Below, piece by piece: positions 41,718-47,711 of a stretch of 47,711 nucleotides of DNA. The first letter of the stretch is position 1; the number at the start of each line of letters is the position of its first letter. This DNA is from Oscillospiraceae bacterium (GTDB lineage: Bacteria > Bacillota > Clostridia > Oscillospirales > Ruminococcaceae), in the NCBI GenBank assembly GCA_902362965.1, contig CABIYQ010000015.1, positions 1 to 47,711 on the forward strand, given 5' to 3'. The notes under the pieces are model-generated. The model saw only the letters and a list, made by a program, of their open reading frames with translations. It did no database searches and was not told where the DNA came from. The position numbers were made by a program, and so were the translations under genes.

Positions 41718-44700
41718 ATGATTAAGTCCAAATTCAAAAAGGTCACATCGCTGTTAATGGCAGCGCTTATGTGTGTGACCGCATTTGCAGGAATTGGCAC
41801 GACGACCGTTTATGCGGCGGGTGATATTGGAACAATCAGTTTTTCCAATACCTATGACAGTAACGGCAATGCAATGAGATACAATGGCAGCGCTAATATT
41901 GGAGGCTATACCGCAGGCGGTACGGGAAACTATAAATACCGAATGTTTGTAGACGGAGAAACCGCCTTTTGTATTCAGCCGGGTGTTCCGTTGAAAACAG
42001 GAAATACCTTGAAAAAGGCTTCTTCGGAAACTTGGAACGCTTTATCTTCCAATCAGAAAAAAGCGGTCGGTCTTGCATTGCTTTACGGCTATCAGGGAAA
42101 CCGCAGCAATCTTTCGGGAAGTGATGATGAGAAATGGCTTGCCACACAGACGCTTGTATGGGAGTTTGTAACAGGCTGCCGGGAAGCGACAGGCTCTTAC
42201 CGCAAGACGAGCAATAAGGTTTATAACCTTCACTTTGGCTCTAATTACGCAAACAGCGGTGCGAAAGCAGTTTATGACAAGATTGTGGATATGCTTGAAC
42301 AGCACAGCACGATTCCGAGCTTTATGGCAAGCGGAAAGAATGATGTGACCAAAAAGCTTGCCTATAAGGATGGGAAATACAGCATTACGCTTACAGATAA
42401 CAACGGCGTTCTTTCCGATTTCAGTTTTGTAAGTGCAGACTCTGATGTAAAAGTTTCAAAATCGGGCAACAAACTGACGATTACTTCTGCCAATGCTTTC
42501 AGCGGCTCTGTCCGTATTTCTGCAACAAGAAATAATGTACCTACGGTAAGCAGCAGCGCAAAGCTGATTGCCTACGGCGATCCGGATTTACAGGACTTGG
42601 TGACCGGCGTTGAAAATGCGGACAGCGTAAATGCCTATATCAATGTGGAAACGCCTACCGGAACAATCGCTTTGAAAAAGACATCGGAAGATGGAGTAGT
42701 AGCGGGTATCCGTTTTACCATTGAGGGCGAAGGCATTAAGAAAACGGTTGTGACTGATGAAAACGGCAATCTGACAGTTGAGGGATTGTTCCCTGCCACT
42801 TATACGATTACAGAGCAGAGTATTGACCGTTATGAGCCGCAGCATACGCAGAAAGTCACTCTTATCGGAGGCAAAACGACTACGGTAAACTTTAACAATA
42901 CCTTAAAGCGTGGAAAGTTGGAGGTTGTAAAGACTTCTGAGGATAATTTAGTGGAGGGAGTGAAATTCCATCTTTACGGAACATCTTTAAGCGGTCTGAA
43001 AGTAGATGAATACGCCGTAACAGATAAAGAGGGAGTTGCAAGATTTGAGAATATCCTGATCAGCGGCAATACGCCGTATGTCCTTGAAGAAGTGGATACA
43101 GCGGTGCGTTATGTTGTGCCTGATACACAGACAGCCACGGTGGAATGGAATAAGGTAACAAACAGGACTTTCCATAATGTGCTGAAAAAATTTACTGTAA
43201 CTGTAACCAAAAGTGACGCTGAAAAAGGCGAAGCTCAGGGGGACGCTTCCCTCGCCGGTGCGGTGTATGGAATTTATAAGGGCGATACACTCGTCGATAA
43301 ATATGTGACGGACAAGAACGGACAGTTTACTACGAAAGAATATATCTGTGATAACGACTGGACTATCCGAGAAATCACTCCGTCTGAGGGATATTTGCTT
43401 GATACCGCAGTTCATAAGGTCGGCGCTGAACCGGAGCTTTATACTGTGGAACACAACCTTACTTCAAATGATGTGACAGAACAGGTTATGAAAGGCAATA
43501 TCGCTATCATCAAGCATACGGACGATGGCGAAACGCAGATTGAAACACCGGAAAACGGAGCAGCTTTTGAAGTGTACCTGAAATCCGCAGGAAGCTATGA
43601 CGCAGCAGGTGAGGACGAAAGAGATATGCTTGTCTGCGATGAAAACGGATTTGCACAGACGAAGGATATGCCATATGGCATTTATACGGTTCATCAGACT
43701 TCCGGTTGGGAAGGCAGAGAACTGATGGACGACTTCGATGTGTTTATCGCACAGGACGGTCAGACTTACCGCTATATCATCAATAACAGAAACTTTGAGA
43801 GCTTTGTCCATATCGTAAAAGTGGACGCAGAAAGCGGGAAATCCATTCCTTATGCGGGAGCCGGCTTCAAGCTTTACGATCCTGACGGAAATCAGGTAAC
43901 AATGACTTTCACTTATCCGACTCCGACAACGGTTGATACTTTCTTTACAGACGCCGAGGGTTCTCTGGTCACGCCTGAAAAACTGGATTACGGCAAGGGA
44001 TATTCGCTTGTAGAGGTGCAGGCTCCGTATGGCTATGTGCTTGACAGTACGCCGGTTTACTTTGATGTTACGGAGGAAAATTCTTCTGACGAGGGCGGCA
44101 TTACGGTTGTCAAGGTAAACAAGCCGAATATGGCGCAGAAAGGCACAATCAGTGTGGAAAAGACGGGAGAAATCTTCGCCGATGTCACCGTCAGCGGCGG
44201 CGAGAAAACGCCGAAAATCTATCAGCCGGTATATGAAACTGCCGGACTTGAGGGCGCAGTCTATGAAATCCGAGCCGCCGAGGATATTTACACGCCGGAC
44301 GGTACGCTCCGCTATTCCAAAGATGAAGTGGTGGATACGGTTACCACAACCTCTGACGGCACGGTTAAGAGCAAAGAACTGTATCTTGGCAGATATACCG
44401 TAACGGAGGTTGAAGCGCCGTTCGGTATGGTATTAAACAGCGAAACGCACGAAGTGGAGCTTACCTATGCCGGTCAGGAGATTTCCGTAACGGAAACTTC
44501 CACTTCGTTCTATAACGAAAGACAGAAAGCGGAAATCAGCCTTGAAAAAACGCTTGAAACCAATGAAATTTTCGGTATCGGCAAGGGCGATGAAATTAAA
44601 AATATCAGCTTCGGTCTTTACGCCGCCGAGGATATTGCCGCTGCAAACGGTGCGGTAATTCCTGCCGACAGCTTGATTGAGATTGTAACCCTTGATGAAA

Positions 44701-45887
44701 ACGGGAAAGGGGTTGTCAAGACGGATATTCCGCTGGGCAGCTATTATGTCAAAGAGATTGCCGCCGATGAGCATTATATCTTAAACGACGCCGAATATCC
44801 CGTTGTCTTTGAATACGCCGGTCAGGATACTGCAAAAGTCGAGATCAGCGTAAACGATGGTAAGAAAATCGAAAACAAGCTGATTTACGGTTCTGTTTCC
44901 GGTAAAAAAGTCGATGAGAACGGAAAAGCGCTCGGCGGAGCTGTTATCGGTATCTTTGCTTCTGACGATATGGAGTTTACCGAGGAAAATGCGCTTATGA
45001 CGGTTACTTCCGCAGAGGACGGCAGCTTCGCTTTTGACAAAGTGCCGTATGGTATTTGGTATGTCAGGGAAATCAGCCAGCCGAAGGGATATGTGCTTGA
45101 TGATACCGTCTACGAAGTGAACATTGCTGAAAAGGAACAGGTTGTTGAAGTGGAAATCATCAACGAATTTGTGCGTGGCAATATCACGCTTACAAAAGTA
45201 GACGCAGACTATCCGGACAACAAACTGACGGGAGCAGAGTTTGAGGTTTACAAAGACACCAACGGGGACGGAAAGCTCGATAAGGGCGATGAACTGCTTG
45301 GAACGCTGGAAGAAACTTCCAAAGGCATTTATGAAATGCGTGACCTGCTCTACGGGAAATATCTTGTGAAAGAAACGAAAGCGCCGGAGGGATTTGTCCT
45401 TGATACAGGCGTGTACTCCGTATCCGTAGAGGAAGACGGCGAAAGCTATTCTGTGGAAAACAAAGCGGGCGTCGGCTTTATCAATGAAGTGATGAAAGGC
45501 AGCCTGAAAATTGTCAAGACTTCCTCAGACGGAAAGGTGGAAGGCTTCTCGTTCCGTGTGTTTGGTGCAAACGGATTTGAGCAGATTTATAAGACGGATA
45601 AAAACGGGGAAATCCTGATTGAAGGACTCCGTATCGGAGATTACACCATTTCCGAAGTGTCCGATCAGGCTTCTTCCGCCTATATCCTCCCTGCCGATAA
45701 AGAGGTAACGGTAAAGGCAGACGATACCACGACCGTAACCATGCACAACGAGCTTAGGGATACGCCGAAAACCGGAGATGACACCAATATGAGCCTTTGG
45801 TATGCGCTTGCCGGACTTTCCGCTGCGGGCATTGCGGCAACCTCTGTGATCGCCTTCAGAAAGAAGAAAAAGGAGGGGAAAGACTGA
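41718..45887 (+). CDS. sortase-anchored thioester adhesin with about ten Cna-B domains
   Basis: 1389 aa. Signal peptide to ~residue 34. Thioester domain ~40-195 with Cys85 (FCIQPG) and Gln144 (ATQTLVWEF), able to form a reactive Cys-Gln bond. Then about ten ~85-residue Cna-B repeats (e.g. GTIALKKTSEDG, GNITLTKVDAD, GSLKIVKTSSDG), each with K, D/E and N residues for isopeptide bonds. C-terminus: PKTGDD sortase motif (noncanonical), a membrane helix (LWYALAGLSAAGIAATSVIAF) and KKKKEGKD. AGGAGGAA upstream. Common cargo of ICEs; may covalently bind host or neighbouring cell surfaces. GC is higher than in the core. Confidence 0.92.
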   Translation: MIKSKFKKVTSLLMAALMCVTAFAGIGTTTVYAAGDIGTISFSNTYDSNGNAMRYNGSANIGGYTAGGTGNYKYRMFVDGETAFCIQPGVPLKTGNTLKKASSETWNALSSNQKKAVGLALLYGYQGNRSNLSGSDDEKWLATQTLVWEFVTGCREATGSYRKTSNKVYNLHFGSNYANSGAKAVYDKIVDMLEQHSTIPSFMASGKNDVTKKLAYKDGKYSITLTDNNGVLSDFSFVSADSDVKVSKSGNKLTITSANAFSGSVRISATRNNVPTVSSSAKLIAYGDPDLQDLVTGVENADSVNAYINVETPTGTIALKKTSEDGVVAGIRFTIEGEGIKKTVVTDENGNLTVEGLFPATYTITEQSIDRYEPQHTQKVTLIGGKTTTVNFNNTLKRGKLEVVKTSEDNLVEGVKFHLYGTSLSGLKVDEYAVTDKEGVARFENILISGNTPYVLEEVDTAVRYVVPDTQTATVEWNKVTNRTFHNVLKKFTVTVTKSDAEKGEAQGDASLAGAVYGIYKGDTLVDKYVTDKNGQFTTKEYICDNDWTIREITPSEGYLLDTAVHKVGAEPELYTVEHNLTSNDVTEQVMKGNIAIIKHTDDGETQIETPENGAAFEVYLKSAGSYDAAGEDERDMLVCDENGFAQTKDMPYGIYTVHQTSGWEGRELMDDFDVFIAQDGQTYRYIINNRNFESFVHIVKVDAESGKSIPYAGAGFKLYDPDGNQVTMTFTYPTPTTVDTFFTDAEGSLVTPEKLDYGKGYSLVEVQAPYGYVLDSTPVYFDVTEENSSDEGGITVVKVNKPNMAQKGTISVEKTGEIFADVTVSGGEKTPKIYQPVYETAGLEGAVYEIRAAEDIYTPDGTLRYSKDEVVDTVTTTSDGTVKSKELYLGRYTVTEVEAPFGMVLNSETHEVELTYAGQEISVTETSTSFYNERQKAEISLEKTLETNEIFGIGKGDEIKNISFGLYAAEDIAAANGAVIPADSLIEIVTLDENGKGVVKTDIPLGSYYVKEIAADEHYILNDAEYPVVFEYAGQDTAKVEISVNDGKKIENKLIYGSVSGKKVDENGKALGGAVIGIFASDDMEFTEENALMTVTSAEDGSFAFDKVPYGIWYVREISQPKGYVLDDTVYEVNIAEKEQVVEVEIINEFVRGNITLTKVDADYPDNKLTGAEFEVYKDTNGDGKLDKGDELLGTLEETSKGIYEMRDLLYGKYLVKETKAPEGFVLDTGVYSVSVEEDGESYSVENKAGVGFINEVMKGSLKIVKTSSDGKVEGFSFRVFGANGFEQIYKTDKNGEILIEGLRIGDYTISEVSDQASSAYILPADKEVTVKADDTTTVTMHNELRDTPKTGDDTNMSLWYALAGLSAAGIAATSVIAFRKKKKEGKD

Positions 45888-45976
45888 TGGAAGCAAAGAC
45901 AATCATCGCTGTTGTATTGGTCGCTGTGATTATCGGCGGCTTTATTTTTCTTCAGGTCAAAAACCGTAAGAAATAA
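45887..45976 (+). CDS. 29-aa single-pass membrane protein
   Basis: MEAKTIIAVVLVAVIIGGFI, then FLQVKNRKK: one helix with a basic end inside. Its ATG overlaps the adhesin stop (TGATG) after AGGAGGGG. Likely made together with the adhesin; function unknown. Confidence 0.6.
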   Translation: MEAKTIIAVVLVAVIIGGFIFLQVKNRKK

Positions 45977-45988
45977 ATCATCACACTT

Positions 45989-46025
45989 GGGGCGGAGCGT
46001 AAAAAACTCCGCCCTTATTTTGTTT
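45989..46025 (+). terminator. terminator after the adhesin operon
   Basis: GGGCGGAG and CTCCGCCC pair over a 10-base A-rich loop, then TTATTTTGTTTT. Confidence 0.8.
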
Positions 46026-46038
46026 TAGGAGGAACGCT

Positions 46039-46332
46039 ATGAACCAATCAAAAACGGTGGAGAGCCGGGTGCTTGAAATCTTGAAAGAGTGTCCGAGGTC
46101 GAGATACGACGATATGCTGCTCATTCTCCATTACTATAACCGTTACAGCTATATGCGTGTGGGAGAGCTGCCGCTGGAGGACATTGTGTTTAATTATAAG
46201 CTCTATGGACTGCCCTGCTTTGAAACCATACGAAGGGCAAGACAGCGTGTGCAGTCTTTATTTCCGGAGCTTTCACGCAGTCCGCAGCCGAAGCCGCAGG
46301 ATTGTATTTCTATCGTCATCAACATAGGGTAA
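46039..46332 (+). CDS. conserved ICE protein of unknown function, 97 aa
   Basis: Soluble, basic: LEILKECPRSRYDDMLLIL, RYSYMRVGELPLED and ETIRRARQRVQSLFPELSRS. This set is recurrent between adhesin and helicase genes in related ICEs. AGGAGG before ATG. Twelve bases to the next gene. Confidence 0.7.
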   Translation: MNQSKTVESRVLEILKECPRSRYDDMLLILHYYNRYSYMRVGELPLEDIVFNYKLYGLPCFETIRRARQRVQSLFPELSRSPQPKPQDCISIVINIG

Positions 46333-46344
46333 GGAGGATTTTAT

Positions 46345-46614
46345 ATGGCAGGCAAAAACAATGCAACATTTCAGAACAAGGTCAAGGTGCTGAATAAGCT
46401 CTTTGACGCAGGCTGTGATACCGAAAAGAAATTGCAGCAGCTCGATATGGCGGCGATTTTGGCAATCCCGAATATCACGATACCCGATATGACTTTGATA
46501 ATGGAGTTTCAGAAGCAGACGAAAGCCGGCAAGCTGTTCTCGTACTTGGGCGGAGGCAGTGAGGAAGCGGGAAAGAGTCAGCGAGGTGACGGCAATGGAG
46601 CAGAACAGGAATAA
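46345..46614 (+). CDS. conserved ICE protein of unknown function, 89 aa
   Basis: FQNKVKVLNKLFDAGCDTEK, then LAIPNITIPDMTLIMEFQ and a polar tail GEEAGKSQRGDGNG. No membrane helix. Appears helical. GGAGG before ATG. Confidence 0.65.
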   Translation: MAGKNNATFQNKVKVLNKLFDAGCDTEKKLQQLDMAAILAIPNITIPDMTLIMEFQKQTKAGKLFSYLGGGSEEAGKSQRGDGNGAEQE

Positions 46615-46699
46615 GGTTGAGCCAGTAAACCAGCCGAACAAGATAAGAATAAAGAAAAAAACGATAAGGAGGGACTTGGGGTATGGCACGAAAATATGA
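46595..46699 (+). CDS. possible 34-aa basic protein
   Basis: Overlaps the end of the previous gene and the start of the next, with GAGGTGA seven bases before ATG. MEQNRNKVEPVNQPNKIRIK, then KKTIRRD. Its ribosome site is good, but its length gives little evidence. Confidence 0.35.
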   Translation: MEQNRNKVEPVNQPNKIRIKKKTIRRDLGYGTKI

Positions 46700-47645
46700 C
46701 CTGATTTCTGAGCTGTATAACCGCACCTGTAAAACGGTTGTATCAAATCCTCAGAGCTGGCAGGCGTTTTTGCAGTCGGCTTGTCGGAACTATAAGCTGC
46801 GCTATGACGAACAGCTTTTAGTATTCGCACAGCGACCGGACGCAACGGCAGTCCTTGAGATTGAGCGTTGGAACAGAAGCTTTGGTCGTTGGGTAAATCG
46901 TGGGGCAAGAGGCATTGCGGTATTTGCCGATGAGAACCGTGAAAGGCAAAGGCTTACGCATTACTTTGATATTTCCGATACCCACGAGAGCAGATATTCC
47001 CGTCCCGTTCCCCTTTGGAATATGCGGCAGGAGTATGAAGCCGATGTAATCGAAACGCTGGAAAGTACTTTTGGAGAAATTGACAACAAAAGCAATCTTG
47101 CGGAAGCTGTTATATGTGCGGCGAAAAATGCCGCCGAGGACAATCTTCCCGACTATATCCGAGATTTGCTGTACTCGGTAAACGACAGTTTTTTGGAAGG
47201 ACTGGACGAGGACAGTATCACTTCTCTATATCGGGTGGTTGTTACTAACAGCGTGGCGTATATGATGATGTCCCGGCTCGGTATTGATACGGAAAGCTAT
47301 TTTGAGGACGATGATTTCAGAGATGTTACCAACTTTAATACGCAGGAAACGCTCAATGCGCTTGGATTTGCCACAAGCGATATTGCGGAAATGGGATTAT
47401 CTGAGATAGCAAAGACCGTTATGGCTTTGGATCGGCAAAATCGCATAATTGCCGGTCAGAACAGAAATGAGTACAATGGGGTTGAAAATAAAACCGAAAG
47501 GAGCTTTAGCGATGAACGAACTGACCTACACGATGGTGGGCGATTACAGCCTGCCGAACCTGAGATTGCCGGAGCAGCCGGAAGTGAGTGGACCATAGTC
47601 AATAATCTGGACACAAAAAGGCGAAAAGAATTAAGAAGAAAGTAA
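46683..47645 (+). pseudogene. N-terminus of a giant ICE helicase/DNA methylase, cut by the IS
   Basis: About 302 native residues, then 18 residues read from the IS. Begins MARKYDLISELYNRTCKTVV and shows LRYDEQLLVFAQRPDATAVLEIERW and RGARGIAVF, an ArdC-like N-terminal domain of proteins usually over 2000 aa with SNF2 helicase and N6-methylase parts. After AGAAG (codon ending about 47588) the frame enters the IS terminal repeat. The product cannot include the helicase. GGAGGG before ATG. A related decayed piece is at 2126-2510. Confidence 0.8.
47512..47598 (+). pseudogene. truncated TnpV, overprinted on the helicase frame
   Basis: In the frame shifted by one base from the helicase, AAAGGAG eight bases before ATG 47512 leads to MNELTYTMVGDYSLPNLRLP, the start of TnpV proteins (PF14198). 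After 25 codons the IS begins and the frame stops at 47598. Both frames here match known families, so this is a real overlap; the IS breaks both. Confidence 0.65.
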
Positions 47646-47711
47646 AGATTTTTCAAAATGAATGGGCGACAAATAATTAATAGCCGAGTGAATGCGATTA
47701 AGATTATAAAA
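47589..47711 (-). mobile_element. 3' end of an IS3-family insertion sequence (right copy)
   Basis: Begins at TGGACCATAGTC, the reverse complement of the left end, with about 90% identity over the shared 78 bases. The IS continues beyond the window. The edge is at 47589. It faces left and destroys the helicase and TnpV frames. Confidence 0.82.
47631..47711 (-). pseudogene. IS3-family transposase (OrfB) C-terminal 26 residues, cut by window edge
   Basis: Minus strand reads FYNLNRIHSAINYLSPIHFE, then KSLLSS and stop. R-I-H-S-A-I-N-Y-L-S-P matches the C-terminus of IS3/IS150 OrfB transposases, which act on the terminal repeats. The rest lies outside. Confidence 0.8.

Noticed and set aside
45525..45902. 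Minus-strand ORFs inside the adhesin gene
   Set aside because: They are long only because of the biased codon use of the Cna-B repeats; no ribosome sites or family motifs.
1..47711. Window as a circular element of 47.7 kb
   Set aside because: The core holds essential chromosomal genes, and the IS ends are inverted rather than direct repeats, so circular closure does not fit.
1..47711. CRISPR arrays, rRNA and tRNA genes
   Set aside because: I found no regularly spaced repeats, no cas genes, and no tRNA or rRNA signature in either strand.

Overview
The window looks like a chromosomal contig from a cellulolytic gut Firmicute of the Ruminococcus type. Evidence: several secreted proteins end in cellulosomal dockerins (a GH9 cellulase, a CE3-like esterase, two leucine-rich-repeat proteins and one small protein). 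Most genes have TTGACA-N17-TATAAT promoters, AAGGAG ribosome binding sites and low GC. Ordinary Firmicute housekeeping genes (metK, rplU-prp-rpmA, obgE, mrnC, greA, lysS) fill the core. The two ends are GC-richer and carry genes typical of integrative conjugative elements (ICEs).

Layout. Both ends stop inside the 3' end of an IS3-family insertion sequence, in opposite orientations (1-78 and 47589-47711). Next to the left copy lies an ICE fragment: the C-terminus of a broken gene, two small ORFs, a Dam-type adenine methylase, and a frameshifted ICE helicase remnant on the other strand (to about 2500). The core (about 2.6-35.65 kb) holds, in order: a secreted CBM2/clan-CD-like peptidase protein and a dockerin neighbour sharing its central module; a nitrogen block (ANTAR antiterminator and GS-like gene on the minus strand, an Amt-PII fusion on the plus strand); GH9 cellulase; SAM riboswitch plus metK; CE3-like esterase; a DUF1294 protein; a P2-type ATPase behind a manganese-type riboswitch; an LRR-dockerin protein; the L21/L27/Obg cluster; YebC; a complete preQ1 operon (queD-queE-folE-queC-queF) behind a preQ1-like riboswitch; a proBA operon; a second LRR-dockerin protein; greA and lysS. 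After lysS come a TIGR04076 protein, a zinc-ribbon/nuclease-like protein and a methyltransferase. ICE genes follow: parA, parB, a sortase-anchored thioester adhesin with about ten Cna-B repeats, small conserved ORFs and the N-terminus of a giant helicase/methylase, cut by the right-hand IS.

How genes work together. The amt and glnA-like leaders start a few bases before a small hairpin with the same AAAGGT hexaloop, which fits the A1/G4 rule for ANTAR proteins; the ANTAR gene lies directly downstream of glnA, so a local antitermination circuit is likely. Dockerin sequences fall into two kinds, one on enzymes and one on LRR/adhesin-like proteins, suggesting two cohesin specificities. Riboswitches connect SAM to metK, Mn2+ to the ATPase, and preQ1 to the queuosine precursor pathway.

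Limits. All calls come from reading the sequence; family names rest on recognised motifs, not on searches. The ICE pieces lack integrase and relaxase inside the window, so the element's full extent is unknown.
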